Positions 1-6,710 of a DNA stretch of 10,405 bases are shown piece by piece. The DNA lies in the NCBI GenBank assembly GCA_014360855.1, contig JACIWP010000103.1, positions 1-10,405 on the forward strand. Direction: 5' to 3'. The stretch comes from Anaerolineae bacterium. GTDB lineage: Bacteria > Chloroflexota > Anaerolineae > JACIWP01. The notes below the pieces were generated by a model that was not told the DNA's origin, searched no databases, and saw only the letters and a program-made list of their open reading frames with translations. A program made the position numbers and the translations under genes. Within the stretch, counting starts at the first letter, position 1. Every line of letters starts with the position of its first letter.

Positions 1-97
1 CAACGGCAGTGGGTACAGCCGGCGTTGGGTCCGCAGTGGGCAGGCTCATGCATCCTGCCAGCAGGAGGAACAGCATCAGGGCCCAGAGTTGGCGCAT
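1..97 (-). CDS. Lipoprotein, N-terminal part only (cut by left edge)
   Basis: Reading leftward from the ATG at 97-95 gives MRQLWALMLFLLLAGC followed by MSLPTADPTPAVPTAV, with no stop before the edge. This is a textbook lipoprotein signal: a positive residue (Arg2), a hydrophobic stretch, and the lipobox LAGC with the lipidated cysteine at residue 16. A Thr/Pro linker follows, as in many Chloroflexota surface lipoproteins. A GGGAG ribosome-binding site lies 8 nt before the ATG. The gene starts 54 bp after the PadR gene ends and points the same way, so the two are probably co-transcribed. Only 32 residues are visible, so the mature function cannot be told; the product should be anchored on the outer face of the membrane. 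Confidence 0.75.
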   Translation of the reverse strand, partial: MRQLWALMLFLLLAGCMSLPTADPTPAVPTAV

Positions 98-151
98 GCG
101 GTGTGCTCCCAGGCGGAGTTGGCCCCGGCAGAGCGGGTGACGAGATGACGG

Positions 152-559
152 TTACTGGTCCGTAGATTCTCCCAGATGTGCTTCGTAGGCGTCCAGGAAG
201 CGGCGCAGGACCGCTTCTGTGGCCCGCAGTTCTTCCACCCACGAGCGCAGGTAGTCCTCGCCGGCCGGCGTGATACGGTAGACGCGGCGGGGCGGGCCGC
301 CGGCGTGCTCGGTGTCCCACTGGGACGTCACCATACCCGTCTCTTCCAGGTCTCGCAGGATGCGGTAAATGCCGCTCAGGTCCGCCGGATAATCGCCCAG
401 GCCGAGACGGCGCAGGCCCTCCGCGAGGCCGTAGCCGTGATTGGGGCCTTGATGCAAGAGGAGCAGGAGCGCCGGCTCGATGAAGCGCCGGATGCGTCGG
501 GGACGGATGCCGCCGGCGAACGGGCCTCCCCACGGACCGCGAAAGCCTCTTCCATGCAT
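152..559 (-). CDS. PadR-family transcriptional regulator
   Basis: A 135-residue winged-helix DNA-binding protein. After a Gly/Arg-rich head (residues 1-20) comes the PadR core: first helix around FIEPALLLLLHQGPNHGYGL (27-45), recognition helix around YPADLSGIYRILRDLEETG (57-75), and the wing GGPPRRVYRITPAG (87-100). A C-terminal helix (101-128) is the usual PadR dimerisation arm. The length is normal for the short PadR class. The start at 559 is supported by AAGGA 8 nt upstream. A strong promoter precedes it, and a near-palindrome lies in its short leader, which fits autorepression. PadR proteins are usually repressors responding to small molecules, often controlling membrane or efflux genes next door; here the linked gene is the lipoprotein downstream. 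The sugar-ABC genes lie upstream on the same strand, but control of them is only a possibility. Confidence 0.93.
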   Translation of the reverse strand: MHGRGFRGPWGGPFAGGIRPRRIRRFIEPALLLLLHQGPNHGYGLAEGLRRLGLGDYPADLSGIYRILRDLEETGMVTSQWDTEHAGGPPRRVYRITPAGEDYLRSWVEELRATEAVLRRFLDAYEAHLGESTDQ

Positions 560-578
560 GCCGGATGTCCTTCTGCCT

Positions 579-588
579 GTATATGTAC
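579..588. promoter_or_regulatory. Operator-like near-palindrome in the PadR leader
   Basis: GTATATGTAC matches its own reverse complement at 8 of 10 positions. It lies about 10-20 nt after the predicted transcription start of the PadR gene and before its ribosome-binding site. PadR proteins commonly repress themselves through short AT-rich dyads of the ATGT/ACAT type. Assigning this one as the operator is inference. Confidence 0.4.
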
Positions 589-604
589 GGAGCTGACACC
601 GGCC

Positions 605-632
605 ATTATAAGGCCGGCCGGCGAAAAGTCAA
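605..632 (-). promoter_or_regulatory. Sigma-70-type promoter of the PadR/lipoprotein unit
   Basis: On the minus strand TTGACT (632-627) and a perfect TATAAT (610-605) are separated by 16 bp. Transcription should begin near 598, leaving a leader of about 39 nt before the PadR start codon. The match is far better than the GC-rich background would give by chance. The -35 box sits between two GCCGGCCGGC copies. Confidence 0.8.
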
Positions 633-642
633 GCCGGCCGGC
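613..642. repeat. GC-rich 10-bp inverted repeat around the PadR -35 box
   Basis: Two copies of GCCGGCCGGC (613-622 and 633-642) are separated by 10 bp. Because the unit is self-complementary they are at once a direct repeat with a 20-bp period and a perfect inverted repeat. It could fold in the tail of the ABC-transporter transcript (stop at 680), but no T-run follows, so it is at best a weak terminator. It could also be a binding site flanking the -35 box. The same core is very common across the window, which lowers its weight. Confidence 0.4.
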
Positions 643-679
643 GCGGGTCGAGCCTGTTCCGCGCGGATGGCGGCCCGCG

Positions 680-1573
680 CTATCCCTTGACGGCGCCGAC
701 AGTGATGCCCTTGACGAAGTAGTCCTGGAACAGGAGGAAGATGGCCAGCATGGGGATGAAGGCCAGGGTGGCGCCGGCCATTCCCACGCCGATGTCAATG
801 GTGGCCCAGCCGGCAACCAGCTTGGACACCCCGACCGGCAGGGTGAGCATGGTCTGCTTGTTGGTCACCACCAACTGCCAGATGTAGTCGTTCCAGCCGA
901 ACATGAAGGCGAAGATGGCCAGCGCGCCCACTGCCGGCTTGGTCAGCGGCAGGACCACATGCCAGAACACACCGAACTCCGATGCGCCGTCAATCTTGGC
1001 GGCATCCAGCAGGTCGTTCGGGATGCCCTGCATGAACTGCTTGACCAGGAAGATGCCGAAGGGGTAGGCCGCATACGGGATGATCAGCGCGAAGTAGGTG
1101 TCGAACCACTTCAGGTCGCGCATCATGATGAACAGCGGGATGAGGGAGATCTGCTTCGGGAGCATCATGGTCAACAACAGGAGCCAGAACAAGAGGTTCT
1201 GTCCCGGGAAGCGCTTTTTGCCGAAGGCGTAGCCGGCGAGTGTGCTTGTGATCACTCCCAGCAGTGCCACGCCCGAAGCGGCGATGAACGAGTTCAACAG
1301 CCAACGCAGGGTCGGCATGCCGACCAGCAGTTTCTCCCAGTTTTTCAGGGTCGGATGGGCGGGGAACAGCTCCGGCGGGTAGGCGATGGCATCATGCTGG
1401 ATCTTGAACGAGCCGGTGATCATCCAGTAGATAGGCATGAGAGAGAGCAGTGAACCCACAAAGACCGCCAGCACGGCCAGCCACCACAAGAGACGTGTCA
1501 GGCGGGCGCTCCAGATAGCTTTCTGCAGTTGCAGGCGTTCGGCCTCGGCCTGGGAGACGGTGAAATCTGCCAT
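680..1573 (-). CDS. ABC sugar importer permease, MalG-like (CUT1 family)
   Basis: A 297-residue inner-membrane permease, the second transmembrane subunit of a binding-protein-dependent carbohydrate importer. About six membrane spans can be seen, near residues 28-50, 95-115, 126-150, 160-178, 214-232 and 262-284. The EAA loop that docks the ATPase is clear: DAAKIDGAS (190-198) followed by LPLTKP (208-213). The C-terminal ending FVKGITVGAVKG is typical of MalG-type proteins. The start codon lies one base after the stop of the MalF-like gene (TGA-G-ATG), so translation is likely coupled; a GGAGG sits 12 nt upstream, inside the end of that gene. No ATPase gene is nearby, so the importer probably uses a shared MsmX/MalK-type ATPase encoded elsewhere. 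The substrate cannot be read from the sequence. Confidence 0.95.
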   Translation of the reverse strand: MADFTVSQAEAERLQLQKAIWSARLTRLLWWLAVLAVFVGSLLSLMPIYWMITGSFKIQHDAIAYPPELFPAHPTLKNWEKLLVGMPTLRWLLNSFIAASGVALLGVITSTLAGYAFGKKRFPGQNLLFWLLLLTMMLPKQISLIPLFIMMRDLKWFDTYFALIIPYAAYPFGIFLVKQFMQGIPNDLLDAAKIDGASEFGVFWHVVLPLTKPAVGALAIFAFMFGWNDYIWQLVVTNKQTMLTLPVGVSKLVAGWATIDIGVGMAGATLAFIPMLAIFLLFQDYFVKGITVGAVKG

Positions 1574-1574
1574 C

Positions 1575-2513
1575 TCAGTATTCCACCTCCTGCCCCAGGA
1601 ATTTGAACTGGAAGTAAGCGATAGAGCCGACGATGAGGAGGAGCACTACGCCCATCGCCGCGCCGTAGCCGTACTTGTAGAACACAAAGGCGTTTTCGTA
1701 AATGCGGTAGACGATGGTCTGCGTGGCGTTGGCCGGCCCGCCCAGGGTCATCAACAGCACCACCACGAACACCTGGAAGACATTAATGGTAGTGGTCACG
1801 AGCACGAACAGCGTGGTGGGCCGCAGGAGGGGCAGGGTGATCTTCCAGAATATCTGCCAGCCGCTGGCGCCGTCAATTTTGGCCGCGTCGTACAGCTCTT
1901 CCGAGATGTTCCCCAGCGCGGCCAGGAACAGGATCAGCGGCTGTCCGATGCTCCAACTGATGACCACCATGGCCAGAGAGAGCAAGGCGGTCTCCGTTTG
2001 CGCCAGCCAGCCGATCTTGGGGATGCCCAGCAGTTTGTAGAATCCGGCTAGCTCCAGCAGGTAGTTCAGCAGGCCGAAATCGCGGTTGAAGATCCAGATC
2101 CAGACCATGGCCAGCACCACGCCGCCGGAGACGACGGGCATGTAAAAGGACATGCGGACAAAGGACTGCGCGGCGCGCGGCAGGGGAAAGACGATCACCG
2201 CCAGAAAGATGGAGATAACCACCACTACCGGCACCACGATGAGCACGAACAAGAAGGTGTTCTTCAGTGCGATGATGAAGACGTCATCCCGGGTAAAGAG
2301 GCGCACGAAGTTGTCGAAGCCGATGAAGCGCCATTTGGCCTTGTTCACGCCGGCCTCGTAAAAGCTCAGGCGCAGGCCGTTTATGAGCGGGTACAACACG
2401 AAGACAATGAAGGGGATATACGCCGGCAGGATGAACAGGTAGGCGGCGCGCGCATCCCATATCTTCTGCCACCAGGTGCGCCGGCGCTCTGGATAAGCGG
2501 CCAAAACGGTCAT
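1575..2513 (-). CDS. ABC sugar importer permease, MalF-like (CUT1 family)
   Basis: A 312-residue permease pairing with the MalG-like subunit. Membrane spans appear near residues 24-46, 84-108, 125-142, 175-198, 234-256 and 283-301. The EAA loop is LYDAAKIDGAS (207-217) with LPLLRP (227-232). The MalF-type signature LGGPANATQT (257-266) follows. I chose the ATG at 2513: GGGAGGTGAG lies directly before it and the residues after it (MTVLAAYPERRRTWWQ) look like a normal cytoplasmic head. A longer in-frame ATG at 2573 is rejected because it lies in the base of a perfect hairpin and has no ribosome-binding site. The gene is second in the importer operon, 75 bp after the binding-protein gene, and that gap holds the hairpin. 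Confidence 0.95.
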   Translation of the reverse strand: MTVLAAYPERRRTWWQKIWDARAAYLFILPAYIPFIVFVLYPLINGLRLSFYEAGVNKAKWRFIGFDNFVRLFTRDDVFIIALKNTFLFVLIVVPVVVVISIFLAVIVFPLPRAAQSFVRMSFYMPVVSGGVVLAMVWIWIFNRDFGLLNYLLELAGFYKLLGIPKIGWLAQTETALLSLAMVVISWSIGQPLILFLAALGNISEELYDAAKIDGASGWQIFWKITLPLLRPTTLFVLVTTTINVFQVFVVVLLMTLGGPANATQTIVYRIYENAFVFYKYGYGAAMGVVLLLIVGSIAYFQFKFLGQEVEY

Positions 2514-2538
2514 CTCACCTCCCGTACTATCTGCAGAG

Positions 2539-2573
2539 ATGGTTCTGGGGGCGGAGTACGCCCCCAGAACCAT
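2539..2573 (-). promoter_or_regulatory. Perfect 15-bp intercistronic hairpin between binding-protein and permease genes
   Basis: ATGGTTCTGGGGGCG (2539-2553) is exactly complementary to 2559-2573, with a 5-nt loop GAGTA. It begins 16 bp after the binding-protein stop codon. On the transcript it is followed by purine-mixed sequence and the permease ribosome-binding site, with no T-run, so it is not a standard terminator. Such stems behind malE-type genes are known to block 3' exonucleases and raise the yield of the binding protein over the permeases, as with the E. coli malE-malF REP element. That role here is inference from position and structure. Confidence 0.8.
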
Positions 2574-2588
2574 GTCGAGCGTGGGCCC

Positions 2589-4049
2589 TTATTGGCCGAA
2601 GATGTCCTTGGAGGCCTTCATCATGCCGTCAATGGCTTCCTGCGGCGTCATCTTGCCCAAGAACATGGCCTGGAAGAAGGCCGGCAAGGCGGTGCGCACC
2701 TCAGCGTAGTGCGGGCAGTTCAGGCCCATGGAGACCACGCCGTACTTCTTAATCCACTCGAGCGTGAGCTCGTAGTTCGGGTCGCCGGCGAGCGGCGCGC
2801 CCACCGAGTAGCGGGTGGGGAACTGACCGCTGGAGATGCAGTAGTCGCGCTGCCACTTCTCACTGCTCAGGTGGATGAGGAACTTGGTGATCTCCTGCAG
2901 TTCATAATCGGAGCGGCCTTCTTTCTGGAACATGACCAGGCCGGTGGGGCCAACCGGCAGGCCGGCCGGCTTGTCCCCAAGATGCGGATAGAGGGTCATG
3001 CGAGCATCCATGGGGCCCGTCACCTTGCCTTCTTTCTGGGCCTGCGGGATGGAGACGTTCACCGTCGAGATGCCGCCGCCCATGAAGACGCCCTTGCCAG
3101 CATAGAAGAGGTTGTTCACGTCCTGCCAGCCGGCGGTGGTGACGTCGGGGTTGATCAGGCCCTCCTTGTACAGCTTGTTGAGGAACTCCATGGCGGCCAG
3201 CGCCTGCGGGTTGTCCAGGTCCAGCCCCTGGCAGTCGTCGCGCCAGGTGTTGGAGCCGGCGCCCCAGATGAAGGCATGCACCGCATAGTCGCCCTGCTCA
3301 GAGGCCACCTGCATGACCATCGGATACTCGACGCCCACGTTGGCCTCTTTGATAGCCTTGGCCGCGGCATAGAACTCGTCGAAGGTCCAATCATGGTCAT
3401 CCAGGGGCAGCATGTCCAGCAGGCCGGCCTTCTCAAAGGGCGCGGCATTGACGATCATGTTCTGCACCCAGTAGAAGATGGGCAGGCCGTGCAGATGCCC
3501 GTTGATGGTGTACAGCTCCAACAGGCCTGGTATGAAGTCTTCCAGTTCCTCTTTCGGCACGACCTCCTCCAGGTTGACGGTGACACCCTCATAGGCGTAG
3601 GTGGAGGTGCGGCCAAGATAGTCGCGCAGGATGTCAGGCGGAACGCCGCCGGCGATGGCCACCGGCACCTTCTTGGGCAGGTCCGCCCAGTCCAGCACCT
3701 GGATTTCCACCGAGACATGGGGGTTATCCTTGATGTAATCGTCCGCCACCATCTTCTCGTAATCCAGGGCTGTCTTCAGCTCCGGATGGCCCTTCGCGGT
3801 CTGCGGGTCAAAGCGGGGGTCCACCCAGAGTTCGATCTTCACCGGCTTCTTCACCTCCGGCGTGGGTGTGACGAGGACGGGCACCTCTTTCTCCACCACC
3901 ACCGTCTTGACCACCTCTTTTTCGACGACCACCTCTTTGGTGACCTCGACGATTTGTGGGGTGGCCGGCGCACATGCGGCGATGAAGAGGCTCAGGGCCA
4001 GCAGTGCCACGCCGACAACGGGGATAATCCACAACCATTTGCCTCGCAT
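2589..4049 (-). CDS. Carbohydrate ABC transporter substrate-binding lipoprotein (CUT1 type)
   Basis: A 486-residue extracytoplasmic solute-binding protein that captures a sugar and delivers it to the two permeases encoded downstream. The signal peptide ends in the lipobox IAAC, with the lipidated cysteine at residue 26. Residues 33-66 form a charged valine/glutamate/lysine stalk with two VVVEKEV copies, then VTPTPE, a spacer typical of Chloroflexota binding proteins. The bacterial solute-binding fold (SBP_bac_1/8) occupies roughly 70-460, including the VAIAGGVPPDIL segment (131-142) that commonly contacts ligand. The start is well supported by AAAGGAGG 7 nt before the ATG. It is the first gene of the importer operon and follows a long leader with promoter and operator-like sites. 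The ligand is unknown. Confidence 0.95.
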   Translation of the reverse strand: MRGKWLWIIPVVGVALLALSLFIAACAPATPQIVEVTKEVVVEKEVVKTVVVEKEVPVLVTPTPEVKKPVKIELWVDPRFDPQTAKGHPELKTALDYEKMVADDYIKDNPHVSVEIQVLDWADLPKKVPVAIAGGVPPDILRDYLGRTSTYAYEGVTVNLEEVVPKEELEDFIPGLLELYTINGHLHGLPIFYWVQNMIVNAAPFEKAGLLDMLPLDDHDWTFDEFYAAAKAIKEANVGVEYPMVMQVASEQGDYAVHAFIWGAGSNTWRDDCQGLDLDNPQALAAMEFLNKLYKEGLINPDVTTAGWQDVNNLFYAGKGVFMGGGISTVNVSIPQAQKEGKVTGPMDARMTLYPHLGDKPAGLPVGPTGLVMFQKEGRSDYELQEITKFLIHLSSEKWQRDYCISSGQFPTRYSVGAPLAGDPNYELTLEWIKKYGVVSMGLNCPHYAEVRTALPAFFQAMFLGKMTPQEAIDGMMKASKDIFGQ

Positions 4050-4106
4050 TCTCCGTCCTCCTTTCGCGAGTCCAAGCGGAACGGCATCTTCGGAGTAGCG
4101 ACACGT

Positions 4107-4181
4107 TCAGCCAACAGCGGGGATGGCCAATCCCAACCTGCCAGCTACGCAGTGAAGGGGTAATCCACCATAGGCCGGCAT
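4107..4181 (-). CDS. Possible 24-residue leader peptide upstream of the sugar-binding protein
   Basis: In the importer leader the mRNA carries AGGAGGGTAAGGAGGTGATG. The first AGGAGG lies 8 nt before an in-frame GTG (4184) and 11 nt before the ATG (4181). The frame runs 24 codons, starting MPAYGGLPLHC and ending IPAVG, to a TGA at 4107, 57 bp before the binding-protein ATG. The ribosome-binding signal is unusually strong for untranslated sequence, but no arrest motif or run of control codons is evident. It may be a regulatory leader peptide or a chance frame. A second reading from the ATG at 4171 gives only MVDYPFTA. Confidence 0.25.
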   Translation of the reverse strand: MPAYGGLPLHCVAGRLGLAIPAVG

Positions 4182-4295
4182 CACCTCCTTACCCTCCTGC
4201 TCGCGGGATGACCCACTTATCCGGCTACGGGGCACCAGACCTAAAACACGATGCCGACGCGCAGAGGAGACGCTGGACGATGGCGTCGAAATCGC

Positions 4296-4330
4296 TCTGA
4301 CCAGTGGAACATGATCTTATGGTCTGACCA
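4296..4330. promoter_or_regulatory. Operator-like palindrome TGGTCTGACCA plus a repeated half at the importer start site
   Basis: TGGTCTGACCA (4320-4330) is a perfect 5-bp dyad about one central base, lying on the predicted transcription start. Its half TCTGACCA recurs at 4296-4303, 27 bp away in direct orientation. TGGTC/GACCA dyads are characteristic of GntR-superfamily regulators; the DasR/NagR amino-sugar sites contain TGGTCTAGACCA, one base longer in the centre. Repression by a GntR-type regulator encoded elsewhere is therefore likely but inferred. Confidence 0.55.
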
Positions 4331-4335
4331 CTTTC

Positions 4336-4364
4336 AATATACCACATTTCGGGGAGGCTGTCAA
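4336..4364 (-). promoter_or_regulatory. Consensus promoter of the sugar-importer operon
   Basis: On the minus strand TTGACA (4364-4359, a perfect -35) and TATATT (4341-4336) are spaced by exactly 17 bp. Transcription should start near 4329, giving a leader of about 280 nt. The -35 box begins only 21 bp after the comEC stop codon. Such a strong promoter suits a highly expressed binding protein and implies that control comes from a repressor. Confidence 0.85.
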
Positions 4365-4385
4365 GTCCCGCCGGAAAACGCCGGC

Positions 4386-6710
4386 TCACCGCCGGCCGCG
4401 CACCCATACACGCTCGCCGTCGCTGATGACCTCGATCGTCCCCTGCTGGTCCGTGCGCCAAACAGCCGCCCCGTGCGCCGCCAGCCGGCGCAGGACGGCC
4501 TGAGCCGGATGACCGAAGGAATTGCCGGCGCCGGCGGAAATGACCGCCACCGCCGGCGACACGGCGGTCAGGAGCCGGTCGGTTGTGCCGGCGGCAGAGC
4601 CGTGATGGGCCACCTGGAGCACCGCCGCCCCCAGGTCTGCGCCGCTGTCCAGCAGGAGCTCCTCCCCCTGGCGCTCCACATCTCCCATGAAGAGGATGCG
4701 CAGGCGGCCGTAGGACAGCCGCACGACGGCGGAGCAGTCGTTGTCGGCCAGCACCTCCGGGCAGGATGCCGGCGGATGCAGGACCTCCAACATGAGGCCC
4801 TCATCTGGCAGACGAAGCTGGGCGCCAACAACCGCCGGCGCTCTTTCCGCGCCCGCCCTTTCGACCGCTTCTACCCAGCGGCGGGTGACGTCCGCCCCTT
4901 CCACGAAGCCGGCACCCAGGACTTCCCGCACCCGATAATGCTCCAGCACGGCAAAGAGACCATTGACATGGTCGGAGTCCGGGTGTGTGGCGATGACCGC
5001 GTCCAGCTCTCGGTCCCAGAAGGGCATATGCCGGCCCAGATGAGAGAGCGTCAGCGTGCCGTCCGGCCCGCCGTCAATCAGCACCTGATGGCCGGCCGGC
5101 GTGACAATGAGGCTGGCATGTCCCTGCCCCACATCCAAGAAATAGACATGCAGGTAGCCGTCCGGCAGGCTGAATACCGCGCTCCATACGAGCACTGCGC
5201 CAAGTCCCAGGGCGGAGAGGCCGGCATAGGCCGGCAGATGCCGGCGCCCGTACTGCCACAGCTCCTGGCGCCGCTCCGCCGGCAGTCCTCCCCACACGGT
5301 CAGGCCTATCAGCAGTGCATAGTACAGGAGGAGCAGGGCCGGCGTGAAGGGCGGCACGGTGACCTGCGCCCAGGGCAGGCCGGCCATCTTCTCGACGAGC
5401 CAGACGGTATAGGCCGCGAAGGGCCAGGCCAGCCAGCCCAGGGCCTGTCCCAGCGGCATCCACAGCGCGCCGGCCAGCACAGCCAGCGCTCCCAGGCCCA
5501 ACAGCGGCGGCTGTGCCGGCAGTACCAGCACATTGGCCGGCAGGGTTGCCAGGGAAAGCTGGCCGGTCTGAAACAGCAGGATGGGGAGCGTCCAGGCCTG
5601 CGCCGCCAGGGTCACCAGCACGATCTCTTCCAACGCCTGGAACGGGGAGCGCCGGCCGGCCCAGCCCACTTTCTCGCGCAGGGCCTGCCAGCCTTTCCAC
5701 AGCAGGGGATACAGGGTGATTAACCCCAGCGTGGCGGCAAAGGAGAGCTGGAACCCCAGGTGCCAGAGGACATAGGGCTGGATGATGGTCATGAGCAGGG
5801 CGGCGATGGAGAGGCCGCGCAGGGCGGTGGACCGCCGGCCGGTCAGCAGGGCGAAGAGGGTCAGGCCACCCATGATAGCCGCCCGCACCACCGGCGGGTC
5901 AAAGCCGACCAGCACGGTGTAGCCGGCCACGGCCGCCAGCGCGGCGGCCATGGCGCGCCGCCGGCCCAGCGCCGGCGTCAGCAGTGCGGTGACCAGCGCG
6001 GCCAGCAGGGTGATGTTCCACCCCGAGATGACCACGATGTGGGAGGTGCCGGAGGCGCGCAGGGCATCCTCCAGCCAGCCGGGGATGCCGCGCTCATCGC
6101 CCAGGAGCATGGCGGAGAGCAGGCCGGCGTACGGCGCCGGCCAGATGCGCTCGATGATGCCGCGCAGGCGGTCCTTCAGGGAATAGACCGCCGCCATCAG
6201 GGGATGGCCCTGGTCAGAGCGCAGGAGCAGGACGCGGGGATAGCGCATCAGGGAGTAAATGCCGCGGCGCGCCAGATAGGCCCGATAGTCAAAAGTCCCC
6301 AAGCGCGCGGGGGTGCTGAGCCGGCCGGTCAGCAGAAGCTCATCGCCGTAGCGATAGGCCGGCAGGGCCGGCAGGATGACCTCAATATCCCCGTGCACCT
6401 CCTGGTCCAGGCCCAAGCCGGCCAGGTGCTCGGCGCGCACATGCAGGCGTTGGGTGGTGCCGGAAAGCCGCGGCGGTTCGACCACGACGCCGCGTATCCC
6501 GAATTCGCCGGCGTCGTTGAAGCGCGAAAGGCTGTTTTCATCAAGGGCCGGGTGAAGGGGGAGCATGCGCAGGGCGCCCAGGCAGAGCGCCAGGACGAAC
6601 AGGGGCCAGCGCCGCAGGGGGGAACGCCGGCGCAGGAGGATCGTCAGGAGGGCACAGGCCGCCGCGCCGGCCAGCCACCATGCCGGCGCCAGCCAGCCCT
6701 GTTCACCCAC
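4386..6710 (-). CDS. comEC: ComEC/Rec2 DNA-uptake channel protein
   Basis: The inner-membrane channel that carries single-stranded DNA into the cell during natural transformation. From the GTG at 6710 it has 774 residues with all three classic domains: the OB-like DUF4131 domain (about 68-165); the Competence membrane domain (about 196-470) with LLGDERGIP (202-210) and ISGWNITLL (228-236), equal to the usual ISGLHV motif; and a metallo-beta-lactamase-like domain (519-774) with LDVGQG (525-530), THPDSDH (575-581), MGD (675-677), AHHGS (701-705) and FGHP (732-735), so its metal-binding set looks intact. The GTG has no ribosome-binding site. Reading on in frame adds 16 residues from a CTG at 6758, preceded by AGGAGG at 6 nt, and completes a first membrane segment (LWFLLGGWIAGLW), so the true protein is probably 790 residues. 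It follows the PEP-binding gene on the same strand. Confidence 0.96.
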   Translation of the reverse strand: MGEQGWLAPAWWLAGAAACALLTILLRRRSPLRRWPLFVLALCLGALRMLPLHPALDENSLSRFNDAGEFGIRGVVVEPPRLSGTTQRLHVRAEHLAGLGLDQEVHGDIEVILPALPAYRYGDELLLTGRLSTPARLGTFDYRAYLARRGIYSLMRYPRVLLLRSDQGHPLMAAVYSLKDRLRGIIERIWPAPYAGLLSAMLLGDERGIPGWLEDALRASGTSHIVVISGWNITLLAALVTALLTPALGRRRAMAAALAAVAGYTVLVGFDPPVVRAAIMGGLTLFALLTGRRSTALRGLSIAALLMTIIQPYVLWHLGFQLSFAATLGLITLYPLLWKGWQALREKVGWAGRRSPFQALEEIVLVTLAAQAWTLPILLFQTGQLSLATLPANVLVLPAQPPLLGLGALAVLAGALWMPLGQALGWLAWPFAAYTVWLVEKMAGLPWAQVTVPPFTPALLLLYYALLIGLTVWGGLPAERRQELWQYGRRHLPAYAGLSALGLGAVLVWSAVFSLPDGYLHVYFLDVGQGHASLIVTPAGHQVLIDGGPDGTLTLSHLGRHMPFWDRELDAVIATHPDSDHVNGLFAVLEHYRVREVLGAGFVEGADVTRRWVEAVERAGAERAPAVVGAQLRLPDEGLMLEVLHPPASCPEVLADNDCSAVVRLSYGRLRILFMGDVERQGEELLLDSGADLGAAVLQVAHHGSAAGTTDRLLTAVSPAVAVISAGAGNSFGHPAQAVLRRLAAHGAAVWRTDQQGTIEVISDGERVWVRGRR

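Larger units (their letters stand above)
4050..4385. other. Intergenic region: promoter, operator-like sites and long leader of the sugar-importer operon
   Basis: This 336-bp gap between comEC and the binding-protein gene holds the importer promoter (4336-4364), a palindrome at the start site and a leader of about 280 nt. The leader contains tandem Shine-Dalgarno-like sequences around 4184-4198 and a possible short reading frame. I recognise no known riboswitch consensus. A short GCCGG/CCGGC stem after the comEC stop has no T-run and is not a convincing terminator. Confidence 0.6.

Noticed and set aside
641..680. GCGCGGG/CCCGCGC pair (641-647 and 674-680) as terminator of the importer operon
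   Set aside because: The 7-bp stem has a 26-nt loop, overlaps the stop codon and is not followed by a T-run.
176..1453. Long open frame on the plus strand opposite the PadR and MalG-like genes
   Set aside because: It is a high-GC antisense shadow: the translation is rich in H, Q, R, G and E with no domain, while the minus-strand frames are clear PadR and ABC permease proteins.
2514..2573. Upstream ATG at 2573 for the MalF-like permease
   Set aside because: It lies in the base of the perfect hairpin, has no ribosome-binding site, and the extra 20 residues are not typical; the ATG at 2513 has GGGAGGTGAG before it.
2592..4163. 523-codon plus-strand frame opposite the sugar-binding protein
   Set aside because: Antisense shadow; the minus strand has a signal peptide, lipobox and binding-protein fold with a good ribosome-binding site.
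4050..4329. Known riboswitch or T-box in the importer leader
   Set aside because: I could not recognise any conserved riboswitch core, and no terminator/antiterminator pair is visible.
4371..4388. GCCGG/CCGGC stem after the comEC stop as terminator
   Set aside because: Only 5 bp, no T-run behind it, and it runs straight into the importer promoter; the sequence is explained by the general abundance of GCCGGC.
4251..5723. 490-codon plus-strand frame opposite comEC (and others at 5760-6791 and 6680-8206)
   Set aside because: Low-complexity translations with no recognisable motif; comEC and the PEP-binding protein are unmistakable on the other strand.
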